From Peltaster fructicola (taxonomy: Eukaryota > Ascomycota > Dothideomycetes): a stretch of 64,000 nucleotides of DNA. The notes beneath the pieces are model-generated. The model worked only from the letters and a program-made list of their open reading frames with translations. It did no database searches and had not been told where the DNA came from. The stretch spans positions 2,295,501-2,359,500 of the forward strand of contig CP051140.1 of assembly GCA_001592805.2 (NCBI GenBank), read 5' to 3'. The translations under genes were made by a program, and so were the position numbers. The stretch's first letter is position 1. Each line of letters begins with the position of its first letter. This document shows positions 22,514-31,600 of this stretch, piece after piece.

Positions 22514-24237
22514 TCAACGCCGATCACCGTTGATATAAGACTCAGTGGAATCGACAATGCGCACATACTCACCAGCACTTCGCCATCTGCCATCGATGAT
22601 GCTCATGAGTTCCTTTAGCTCGTCAAGGCGCTCGCCACACGCAGCATCCGACGATTCTCTCACGTACCACGCATAAGTTGCTGCTGCTGAATACAGCGAA
22701 TCCAACACGAATGGACTGACCTTGCGAATGCCGTAGGCTGCGATGTATATCTTCAAACGCTTAGCGAGCTGGAAGGATCGATCAGTGACCTCGGCCAAGC
22801 CATCTATGCTCCTCTTGTGGACATGGAGCCTGGATTCCGATACAGTGGTGTCCTCAAAGGTTGTTGAGCAGGAGTACTTGTCGTAAAGCGTCATGGCAGC
22901 TGATATGCAGACGGACACAGCAGAGATAAATGTGCCGATCTTGTCATCGTCCATGACTGACAGCTCGTCTTGCATCGCATCTAGTAGGGCCCGCACGGTG
23001 ACGTCAAGTTGTAATGCCTCACTCGAAAGATAGTCCTCGGGCATGCTGCGATCGTTGGTATGCCTGATCACCTTGCTGAGCATGTGCGTAGCTTGGCACA
23101 ATCGTGCATAGGATGATACAGAGGTCGATTGAGATGCGGAAAGTGAAAGAGGCGCGGCTGCTCCCATCTGTCCACGATCCCAAGCCCCATCGTCCGTGGG
23201 AAGATGAACGTCCAGGCCAGGATCATCTGTAGCAAAAGGCTTGTTATGGTGACCAACATTAGCATATCTGTCAAGGATAAAGATACCCCATGCTACTCGA
23301 CGTCGCTCTTCTTGTTCTGTCTATGTGCACGTCAGCTCGAGTACTGGCGAGATGACGAACATACCCATGTTGTCGTGCGTGGCAGCATAGAAGTTGCGTG
23401 TCTGCTATGAACACCCATCGCATGGCCAAGTCTTGCGCAGCCTCCAGTGGTGAGATATGCTGCAGGCCATATGCTATGCCCGATCTCGAACAGAGCGATG
23501 AGAAGCAATGCTTGCAAGGTCTGCATAGTGAAACCGTTCCGCGACTCTATATAGCTGTACAGCGCCTTCACATCGCGGTATGCTGATAGTTGTGCTGCAG
23601 CTACGTCGGACGGTACCTCTGCGGTGATGAGCTTGATTGCCATGAACAATAGGAGGTAATCTGCGCCTGGTTCATGGAGCGGGTTGGAAAGGTGCTGGAA
23701 GAGACGGATCTTCGATATGATAGGAAAATACGAATGTACGGTGGTGAAGTACTCCTCAGTGGTTGTGCGGAGCTCGACTGAGGTGCCCAGACAAGCAGTA
23801 CCATCAACAGGCACTTTCACATATGGTGAAGGGATCTGGTTGCCTGCATAGCCAAAGATCAGAGCATCGAGGAAGAAGAGTGAAGGGAATTGCTGTTGAC
23901 CCGAGCGTGTCGGCCATGAACCTGCCACGGCCACACGGTCTCCCATGGCTGCAGAAAGACTGTCCTTCGTGGCATGTGGCCGCGGTGTGCCGTTCTCTGG
24001 GACGCCATCAGCTCTTGCACTCGAGGTTGCGATGACACTTTCAAGATCGATGACACGCTGACGAAGAGCTTCAAATTCGGCGGAAGACGAAACTTCTGGG
24101 TCCCTCGCCTGCTCGTGTAAATACTTGCAATCCCGACCGATACGTATGCACAAAGTGCAGGCGGGTAGTTGCTTATCACACCGTCGCTTCTGCTTACGAC
24201 AAGCTGAGCATGCTTGTGCTGCCAGTGACGGTGACAT
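22514..24237 (-). CDS. Zn(II)2Cys6 fungal-specific transcription factor
   Basis: Two exons, 24237-23365 and 23320-22514, give 559 aa. The N-terminal binuclear zinc cluster is complete (ACSACRKQKRRCDKQLPAC ... CIRIGRDC, residues about 9-37; C-x2-C-x6-C-x6-C-x2-C-x6-C). A short coiled-coil-like linker follows (FEALRQRVIDLESVI). The middle-homology (Fungal_trans) domain starts near residue 160 with YFTTVHSYFPIISKIRLFQH and continues across the intron into EEQERRRVAWGIFILDRY-like sequence. The C-terminal end RWRSAGEYVRIV is typical of the family. It is a nuclear DNA-binding regulator. Its targets are unknown; the neighbouring esterase and the LaeA-like gene are candidates by position only. Confidence 0.88.
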
Positions 24238-24544
24238 GGGCTGGTTTTTGAAGATGAACGAGCGTCAACTCTCAAGTATTGGCGTGAGAGGCATAGGATA
24301 GTTGGTGCAAGGAATTATTGGGTCAAGAAACATGAAGCTAGGTTGTGTTCGTGGCTGGAGCACACATACATGATGATCAATCTGCCTTAGGAAACCGTGA
24401 TATTGTACACTGTATACGAAAAATGATGCAGAATGCTGGGTATAAAGTGCCTGTAAGGAGAGAAGAAGTTCACGTCTTAAGTGTCTTCTCCGATATGCAC
24501 GCTCGCTGAAAATGCTTGTTGAATCCGAAATGCAGGGTTGTAAC
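24238..24544. other. Intergenic, 0.31 kb
   Basis: Upstream region of the Zn2Cys6 gene and 3' flank of the esterase gene, both on the minus strand. Nothing else is seen. Confidence 0.5.
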
Positions 24545-26278
24545 TCATATGTCGATAGTCTTCATTCCCATGGTCATACCATCACGAGGAGCTGCAGTGC
24601 GCACAGAGCCCACCGACAGTCGTCGTGAGATGTTGTCGAGCATCGCGCTGGTGTCCTCGATTGGAGTGTCGACGACAGGGGCATAGATCCAGCGTCGGAG
24701 GCCAGCTTCTTTGTCCAATATCTCCTTGTCATCTTCTCCAGCAACCTCAATGCCTGACTCACGAATCACCTGCACCATAGCTCGAACGTTGAGCTCAAGG
24801 ATTCGCTCAGGCTCTTCTGCCTTGGTAAAACGCTTTGCGATCCACGGGAAAAGAATGCCGTAGTCACTCTGATTGAAGTGTTGTGATCGCGCTGGATAGA
24901 ACATGTGCGGGCCTTTCGTTCGTTCGCTAGACGCATTGCCGCTCTTGGCCGACTTCTGTGTCGAGCCGATGGACATGGACGTCCTACTCTGCTGTCTAGA
25001 GGAATGTACAGAAGGTGTGCTACCAGAGGCATAGCCTGAGTCACGAGTTGAAGATGCCGGCGAAACGTCTCTGAGACGTGCCCAGTCTGGCAGCAATCGT
25101 CCTTTGTCGCGCGTCAAACGTGGCACTGTCGATGGTCTGCGCGAAGTCTGTGGGCCCGCTATGATATAACGAGTTGTGTTTCGATTGTCTTCCCAGTTGT
25201 AGAATGCCTCGGACAAGACTGACAGCACGTTGTCGCCCTTAGGCCCAGCAGATGTGTACGAAGGCAAAGGTCGATCCCATAGCCAATGCTGATCAGGGGA
25301 TCTTAGTGGGAGACACCACATGTCTAGCAGCAGGGTCGGTGATTCTGCCGTGATCTGACCGACGATTGCAGCATCGGACTTGGGCTCGATGAGAGGCGCA
25401 AGCGCATCTGCAGGCTTTTCGCGATAGTAGTGTATGCTCTTCAAAAGTTGCACTGTGGTCACAGCACCAAAAGAATGTCCGGCCCAGCTTACACGGCCTT
25501 GGCGATGAATGTCCAGCATGCCTGCAAACTGCTCCAGCACTTCCATGCGCTCCTTTCTTGACCATGACGTGTTGCTGTCCAAGTTCTCGACCAATTCTCC
25601 AGCATCAATCTTCATGAGCGCCTCATATGCCAAGCTCATCTCCCACAGACGTATCCTCAATTGCTTGTCTCGTCCTTCGAATGCTTCTCTGCAAGGCTCG
25701 TGTGTGATCTTGGTCGGACCAATGATTCGTGCTTCGGAGCTTGTCGTAGCTCGTACGTACTGGATAGGGGAGCTGCCGTCTCGGTGGTCGAGAGCGATAA
25801 CGATCATACCGTTGCTTGCCATATCTCCGCAGACATAGCTGTAAGCGTTGCGACTGCCTGCTAGTCCGTGGCTGAAGAATGTGACCGGCCATCTGCCGTT
25901 GGTCGTTGGTGGCTCGAGAAGCGCAGCGTTCCGCCAAGCTGGCAACTTGATCCAGAAGAGTTGCTGAGGCATATATGAGATCAGGCCAGCGAGTCTGTGG
26001 TTGGCACCAACGAACTTGGCGAAGGCGCTGATTGTTGCTCGCTGTGGCTGACTTATCCATCGCACCGGTCGTGGATTATCCTCGCTCTTGTGACACGGAT
26101 AGAATATTCGAAATGCTATAGTCTCAGCGCCGCCTTCGGGCAGCTCACATGGTGCCGGAAGGTCAGAAACAGGGATCTCGACGTCGACTGTGCCGACCGC
26201 GTATGCGCCGTGATACGCAGGGAAAGAGTTCACAGGATTCAGACTCGTGATGCCGAGTCCCTCCAAAAAGCTCGCCAT
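24545..26278 (-). CDS. PAF-acetylhydrolase-like phospholipase/esterase
   Basis: A single exon of 577 aa. It matches the plasma/type II platelet-activating-factor acetylhydrolase family, serine esterases that release short or oxidised acyl chains from phospholipids. The oxyanion region is VTFFSHGLAGSRNAYSYVCG (near 132-151). The nucleophile elbow is WAGHSFGAVTTVQLL with Ser near 269, the acid lies in LLLDMWCLPL (near 319), and the catalytic His is in ARSQHFNQSDYG. A Ser-rich insert separates the acid and the His region (near 390-440), as in other fungal members. The N-terminal PAYHGAYAVGTVDVEIPVSD is also typical. There is no signal peptide, so the enzyme is probably intracellular. Confidence 0.88.
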   Translation of the reverse strand: MASFLEGLGITSLNPVNSFPAYHGAYAVGTVDVEIPVSDLPAPCELPEGGAETIAFRIFYPCHKSEDNPRPVRWISQPQRATISAFAKFVGANHRLAGLISYMPQQLFWIKLPAWRNAALLEPPTTNGRWPVTFFSHGLAGSRNAYSYVCGDMASNGMIVIALDHRDGSSPIQYVRATTSSEARIIGPTKITHEPCREAFEGRDKQLRIRLWEMSLAYEALMKIDAGELVENLDSNTSWSRKERMEVLEQFAGMLDIHRQGRVSWAGHSFGAVTTVQLLKSIHYYREKPADALAPLIEPKSDAAIVGQITAESPTLLLDMWCLPLRSPDQHWLWDRPLPSYTSAGPKGDNVLSVLSEAFYNWEDNRNTTRYIIAGPQTSRRPSTVPRLTRDKGRLLPDWARLRDVSPASSTRDSGYASGSTPSVHSSRQQSRTSMSIGSTQKSAKSGNASSERTKGPHMFYPARSQHFNQSDYGILFPWIAKRFTKAEEPERILELNVRAMVQVIRESGIEVAGEDDKEILDKEAGLRRWIYAPVVDTPIEDTSAMLDNISRRLSVGSVRTAAPRDGMTMGMKTIDI

Positions 26279-27094
26279 CGCACCGTGGGATAACGAGATA
26301 TGTTCTAGGATCGTTTGCGTCGAGCAGGAGGCGTCATATAACCGTCCGGACCAACAACTGTCAGCTGCTTTGACGAAGGATGTGGCTCAGGTCGCGCTTG
26401 GGCCTCCGCGTTTCTTGGCTGCGCAGGTCAGAACAAGCAGTCGTATTTTTGGAGGATATTGCGTTGTCAAGCCGCCAAACACAGAGATACGTGAAACAGC
26501 CAATGCACAACCTGAGGAGAGGGAGAGGATGAGAGTGAGACAATATAAACAAGTCAAGGTACAAGAGGCACGCGACCACCGCACTAGATTTGTGGATGCA
26601 ATGCATGACGTCGAAAGATCTGGGATTCGCCCAGGAACTGGCTGCTGCAAATGGCCTCGCTCGACACGCGAATTTTTTTCTTCTTCCAGACGCCTCATAC
26701 GCGTGGCACTACCGACCTGTTACCCAATAAGCACGATTGCATCGTGCTTGGTCTACAGCGTTTGCGTTCTGCTGCACACCAGGCGCTTCTCGATTTAGCT
26801 GAAATTGTGAACGTCGAGGTTCCTGCAGATGGAAAGCCTCATCAGCAGATCTCCCACGCTCTGGAAGTGCATGCATCTGGTCCCACGTTGGATGCGTGGA
26901 GTAGCATGCATTGCTAGTTCGTGCCCAGCTGACTCTACCGCCAATGGTCGATAGCGTATGGTATAGACGTGAAGGAGGCCTCCTTCATGGCTCATGAACG
27001 AGAATCATACTGAGAGACTCTTGATGGTGTTTGCTTGTGGTACAAGTTAGTATGACTACTAGTCGCGACTAAATCAACTTCTAGATCGTGGTAT
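26279..27094. other. Intergenic, 0.82 kb
   Basis: A plus-strand ORF (26247-26798) overlaps the start of the esterase gene and has no recognisable content. An oligo-T/pyrimidine tract occurs near 26671-26688. No gene or RNA is supported. Confidence 0.45.
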
Positions 27095-28417
27095 TTATGC
27101 GGTGTACTCTCTCTGCAACAGCTTGGCAATCGTTGTCAGCTGGATGTTGGACGTGCCCTCATAGATTGCTCCAATCTTGCTGTCTCGGAAGAACTTCTCA
27201 GCCAGGCCCTCACGGACGAAGCCCATACCGCCCATCCATTCCACAGCTTGGCCAGAGACACGACCGGCGACTTGACTGGCGAAGAGCTTGGCCATGGCAG
27301 CGTCCCTAACGAAGTCCTCGCCAGCCTCCTTCTTGCGTGCGGCGTTGTAGACCAACGCTCGTGCGGCTGCGATCTCGGTGTATGCTTGGGCGAGCTGGTG
27401 CTGCATGCCTTGGAACTCACCAACGAGCTGTCCAAATTGCTTGCGGTCGTTCCACACATACTTGGCAGCGTTCGAGAAAGCTCCCAGGGCGAGGCCAGTC
27501 ATCTGTGCCGCAATACCGATACGGCCCTCGTTTAGGATGCCGATGGCATACTTGTATCCCTGACCCTCCTCACCAAGAAGGTTCTCCCTTGGAATTTCCA
27601 CATCGTCGAAACTCAGCACACATGTCGATGATGCCTTGATGCCCAGCTTCTTCTCCTTCTTGGCAATGTTGAAACCCTTGGTTCCCTTCTCAACAATGAA
27701 TGCCGTGATGCCCTTGTAGCCCTTCTCTGGATTGAGGTTGGCAAACACGATGAAGAAACCACTCTCGTAGCCGTTGGTGATCCACATCTTGCTGCCATTG
27801 ATCTTGTAGCCATCTGCCGTCTTCTCAGCTCGTGTCTTGAGCGCGAAAGCATCAGATCCGGATACTGGCTCAGACAGTGCGAAAGATCCGACAGTGTTGG
27901 TAGCAAGCTTTGGCAGCCACTTCTTTCTCGTTTCCTCGGTACCGTACTTGAGCACAGCAGTGTTGACCAGAGTGTTGTGGACATCGCACAGGACACTGAC
28001 ACTAGGATCGACTCTTGCCAGCTCCTCAATGCCGACAATGGCAGCTGTGAAGTTCATACCAGCACCTCCATACCTCTCCGGGATTTCCACACTCATCAGA
28101 CCTTGCTCAAATAACTGCTCAACGATCGATGGGTCCATCGACTCGTTCTCGTCCATGTCACGGACCTTTGGCAGAACCACCTCTTCTGCGAACTTGGATA
28201 CTGAGTCTGACATTGCTTGCTCGACCTCGCTGAAGTGTGTGATTGGCGTGGGGAGCATGGTGGAAAGATCGTAAGGCTCGCCCTCTGTGGTGATGTTGGA
28301 GGTATCATATCGTCTGCTCTGCGTGGTGGAGAGTGCTCGCTGAGCAAGACGAGGTGTGCTGGAGAAGCGAGCTGCTGCTCGCGCACATGGTCGAAGGGAT
28401 CTTGCAAACGACGCCAT
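27095..28417 (-). CDS. Acyl-CoA dehydrogenase, short/branched-chain type, mitochondrial
   Basis: A single exon of 440 aa from the ATG at 28417; the frame is open 8 codons further up without an ATG. An Arg/Ser/Ala-rich presequence (MASFARSLRPCARAAARFSS) indicates the mitochondrial matrix. The ACAD N-terminal, middle and C-terminal domains follow. Both signatures are present: GSFALSEPVSGSDAFAL in the middle domain and QAVEWMGGMGFVREGLAEKF near the end. The candidate catalytic Glu is in IYEGTSNIQL, the position used by short-, medium- and short/branched-chain enzymes but not by isovaleryl-CoA dehydrogenase. It likely acts in isoleucine or short-chain fatty acid oxidation, passing electrons to ETF. 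Confidence 0.92.
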   Translation of the reverse strand: MASFARSLRPCARAAARFSSTPRLAQRALSTTQSRRYDTSNITTEGEPYDLSTMLPTPITHFSEVEQAMSDSVSKFAEEVVLPKVRDMDENESMDPSIVEQLFEQGLMSVEIPERYGGAGMNFTAAIVGIEELARVDPSVSVLCDVHNTLVNTAVLKYGTEETRKKWLPKLATNTVGSFALSEPVSGSDAFALKTRAEKTADGYKINGSKMWITNGYESGFFIVFANLNPEKGYKGITAFIVEKGTKGFNIAKKEKKLGIKASSTCVLSFDDVEIPRENLLGEEGQGYKYAIGILNEGRIGIAAQMTGLALGAFSNAAKYVWNDRKQFGQLVGEFQGMQHQLAQAYTEIAAARALVYNAARKKEAGEDFVRDAAMAKLFASQVAGRVSGQAVEWMGGMGFVREGLAEKFFRDSKIGAIYEGTSNIQLTTIAKLLQREYTA

Positions 28418-28672
28418 TGCCAGGTTCTGTTCGAGAGACACGAGTCAGAGATGTACAAGGAAGATAGATCTAAAAGATGTAAGATGAACTCAAATGCCTA
28501 TGATCTTGATCGGGAGTCTAAACACAAGCATGGGGTTTGATGTCGGCAGAAACCGGCGCATGTGATTGCAAAATGTTAGATGTTACAAGATGCTGCTATG
28601 TACAGTACACTTGTTTTTACAGCAAGATTCGTCAATTCGTCTCATCATGATGCGGTAGCGACGGCGTTCATG

Positions 28673-30721
28673 CTAGTCATCGTCGTCGATTGCGCGCATC
28701 GCACGCACCCTGTCCCATGTGCTACTGGAGTTCGACTTGTTCGATAGTGTCGATGACCTCTTCACATCACGTTCGGCAGCCTTCAAGTCGACTTCCTCAA
28801 GCTTGTCAGTAACCAGTGGTATGGGTTCGGTTTGCACTTCTTCCAGTCCGTGAATGTCGTTATGTGGCTTGTGCTCCAGCTGTTCGTGATCTGTGGTAGA
28901 AGTGTTGACCTCTCTTGCTAGGTCTGAAACAACAGCAACCTCAGCGTCAGCATACTCATGACCTGGTGTCAACACTGTGTCCTCCACTGCTTGCTGTGGT
29001 GATTGCAGCGTCTCAGCTGTGTTATCGTCATGCTGTTTCGGTGGTGGTGATGACGGCGTCTCTACAGTCTTTTCGTCGGTGTGACGTGGCGAGAGTGGTA
29101 CCTCAGCTGTCTTCTCGTCGGTGTTCCGTGGTGAAAGTGGCATATCATCATATTCCTTTCCTGGAGAAGCATCGTTGGCTCTTCGAGGATTGCGTGCTGG
29201 GAGCCTTGGAGGTACTCTCTTGGCTACAGTCACCAGTCTGGCTTTCGAGACGACCTGAGTTGTGGCAGGCTTGATGGTCTGCACACTGTGTACGATCGGC
29301 TGCACAATCTCGACTTCGTGATCGCTGTCAGGCTCATCTTTGTCTAATGGTGGCGTCGTTGGCGGTGTCGTGTAACCAGTATGCTGAGGAGGCGTGTGTA
29401 CCTCAAGCACGGTATCTTCTGGTACATTCTGCATTTGCTGTCCGTTACTTGTAGCAACGCTGCCTCGACTGCTTCGCCGTAAGATTTCGTTTCTCCAACC
29501 ATTGATGTTAGGACTTAGAGGCTCACTGTCCAGCTCAGTCTGCGTACTTGAGTCGACCATCGAGGACTTCTTAGGCATTTCGACGCTTTGCCTAAAACTT
29601 GGTGGACGAATGGGCGTTGTAGGCGTTGCACTAGCAAGACTCCCACGCCAACTGCTTCTTGTGCTTAGCGGTCTACGGAAGTCGACACTCTGGCGGTTGT
29701 AGATCGTATGTACCGGACTGGTCGGCGAAGGATTGAACGAAAATTGCTCCCATGTGGCTCTCTCTTGCGTGCCAGCCTCTACCACACGCATACCTGCTTT
29801 CTCAAGAGCTAGTACACCATATGGATCAGGATCTTCCTTGTCAGGCACTCCAAAGACGTGGCCGTCATCAACGTCAAAGTCGCTCGGAGGAGCTTCTGTC
29901 GGCAACGCTGCCTCGTCGAATGCCTGTCCTTGTGCCGCTTTGATAGTCTCCAAAAGTCGATTCACCTCGAATGGTGGGTGTCTGACTTGCCCAGCAAGAA
30001 TATCTTTCACGGCGATTCGTTGCCCATAAAAGCGTTCGTTCTCGTCCGTACGCTCGATGATGACAGTACCATCGATCTGTACGCCAGCATAGAAGCCTCT
30101 GCTCTTCATGTACGTGAAGATGGGTGCTTGACGTTTGTGTAATTCGGTCTCGAGAATGCCTCCGGCTCCTACTGGTCCTGCTGCTACACTGATCTCGCTG
30201 CCGAGTGTGCATCTAACTTTGTAGAATGCCTCTAGTGCCTGTGTACTGTTGATGACAACGACACAGTCGTAGATATCGATGCCGACCATGAACCCAAGAC
30301 CAGCAGTGTGTAGCAATATGCCTGATGGCGGTGACCAAGAGCCATCTTCTTTCCTAGCGATCAAGATGCCCGAACCTCCGGCACCGCTGAACCACAGTCC
30401 AGTGCGCATTGTTGTGAATATCGCCAATCCTTGCGCATTTTGGATGACCTGTGCCGGGATCTTCTTGATCACCTTCTGACTTTGCTTTGGCCTTTCTTGA
30501 GGCTGAAATTCTTCCTCGGCGTAGAAGCCATCTCGACAGAAGCTCTTCAGGATCCTGGCGGCTTTGTCGCATTCTTTGTCAAGTGTCGTCGGCCAGAAAG
30601 CTTCAGAGCCAAGTTTGTTGCTCAGACGGTTGACTGGGGCTCCGACCTTATCGAGTGCTTTCCAAGTCTTGTCAAAGCCGGTCTTACCGCCAGTCTTGAC
30701 TCGTTCCCAGAGAGTTGTCAT
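28673..30721 (-). CDS. SYLF (DUF500/Ysc84-like) domain protein with long disordered tail
   Basis: A single exon of 682 aa from the ATG at 30721. The SYLF domain covers about residues 40-275, with QNAQGLAIFTTMRTGLWFSG, SGILIARKEDGSWSPPS, GFMVGIDIYDCVVVINS and VGAGGILETELHKRQAPIF in the usual order. This domain binds phosphoinositides and, in Ysc84/SH3YL1, actin at endocytic sites. The C-terminal 400 residues are low-complexity, Ser/Pro/Thr-rich and acidic, without the SH3 domain found in Ysc84. They include a diverged tandem repeat of about 14 aa (PLSPRNTDEKTAEV / PLSPRHTDEKTVET). It is divergent from the NUP85 gene. A membrane-trafficking or cortical-actin role is inferred. Confidence 0.88.
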   Translation of the reverse strand: MTTLWERVKTGGKTGFDKTWKALDKVGAPVNRLSNKLGSEAFWPTTLDKECDKAARILKSFCRDGFYAEEEFQPQERPKQSQKVIKKIPAQVIQNAQGLAIFTTMRTGLWFSGAGGSGILIARKEDGSWSPPSGILLHTAGLGFMVGIDIYDCVVVINSTQALEAFYKVRCTLGSEISVAAGPVGAGGILETELHKRQAPIFTYMKSRGFYAGVQIDGTVIIERTDENERFYGQRIAVKDILAGQVRHPPFEVNRLLETIKAAQGQAFDEAALPTEAPPSDFDVDDGHVFGVPDKEDPDPYGVLALEKAGMRVVEAGTQERATWEQFSFNPSPTSPVHTIYNRQSVDFRRPLSTRSSWRGSLASATPTTPIRPPSFRQSVEMPKKSSMVDSSTQTELDSEPLSPNINGWRNEILRRSSRGSVATSNGQQMQNVPEDTVLEVHTPPQHTGYTTPPTTPPLDKDEPDSDHEVEIVQPIVHSVQTIKPATTQVVSKARLVTVAKRVPPRLPARNPRRANDASPGKEYDDMPLSPRNTDEKTAEVPLSPRHTDEKTVETPSSPPPKQHDDNTAETLQSPQQAVEDTVLTPGHEYADAEVAVVSDLAREVNTSTTDHEQLEHKPHNDIHGLEEVQTEPIPLVTDKLEEVDLKAAERDVKRSSTLSNKSNSSSTWDRVRAMRAIDDDD
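29066..29145 (-). repeat. Short in-frame tandem repeat in the SYLF protein tail
   Basis: Two well-conserved 42-bp units encode PLSPR(N/H)TDEKT plus three residues, and looser copies (SSPPPKQHDDNT, LQSPQQAVEDTV) follow. The SPR and TP-like sites make it a plausible proline-directed kinase region. Confidence 0.75.
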
Positions 30722-31600
30722 GGTGATAGAGTTTGAGGCTCTCAATTCATGGCGCAATCACAAGCGCACTGTGTCCTAGTGGTGCACCATTGCTTGTGAA
30801 TAGTCCTTCATGCGGGAGGAGCAACTCGTCAAACAGAATGCAAAAGCGACGACAAGGCTATGAGGGCTGGAGAGACGTCGAAATGTGAGGGCTCGCTCGG
30901 CCACGGCGGCAGAAAGCACTTCGCGAGTACGCGACAGCGTGACGTATGCAATAGCCGGTGACAGCTTCAGCACAGACACTCTATCCGATATTTGACACTT
31001 CGCCAACACCAAGTCCACGCATTCCGACCACAACAGTACCTCCTCGCCGTACAAAGAGCGGTCGCGCCATCTAGCATTCTTGGCTATATTGACACGCCTC
31101 GACACTCGTGAGTCAGTCCATTCCACAACACTAAACACGGATGACAGCCGCTGGGGCCATAAGACATCAACCAGCAAGAGCTTTGGTAGATACTGTTTTA
31201 ATGCCAGCTATTCCAATCTTCTCGACCTCTGAGTGCAATCATATCAAGACAGCCTCGTGCCTGATGAGACCGACTTAATGCTGACGACTTTGGCAGTGCG
31301 GTATTGAGCCAACAACTGTCGTGCGAACACACAGTCTTCGAGGCAAGCCAAGCATAGGAGAACATTTGCAACTCTCGACTCATCTTCAGCTAAGACCGTT
31401 CTCGCCTCTGAACGGTGAGTGTCGTGGTGCATGTAGTCGATTTATAGCTTGGGAATCTTACGGCACGTGATAAAGCTACTAGCGCGTATACAATCGCGCG
31501 TTTTAAATGTTTCACTGTCTATGGTACAAGTAGTACCATTGACACATCTTTCTGGCTGCGCAACTGCGCAAGGCACACCTCACACCTGCCAGTCGCAACG
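30722..31600. promoter_or_regulatory. Divergent upstream region of the SYLF gene and NUP85, 0.88 kb
   Basis: Contains the promoters of both divergent genes. ORFs of up to 133 codons on the minus strand (30776-31432) show no recognisable domain. No RNA gene is seen. Confidence 0.45.

Noticed and set aside
26247-26798. Plus-strand ORF of 183 codons
   Set aside because: It overlaps the 5' end of the esterase gene antisense and reads as random composition.
30776-31177. Minus-strand ORF of 133 codons upstream of the SYLF gene
   Set aside because: No domain, position in a leader or promoter region, and no supporting exons.
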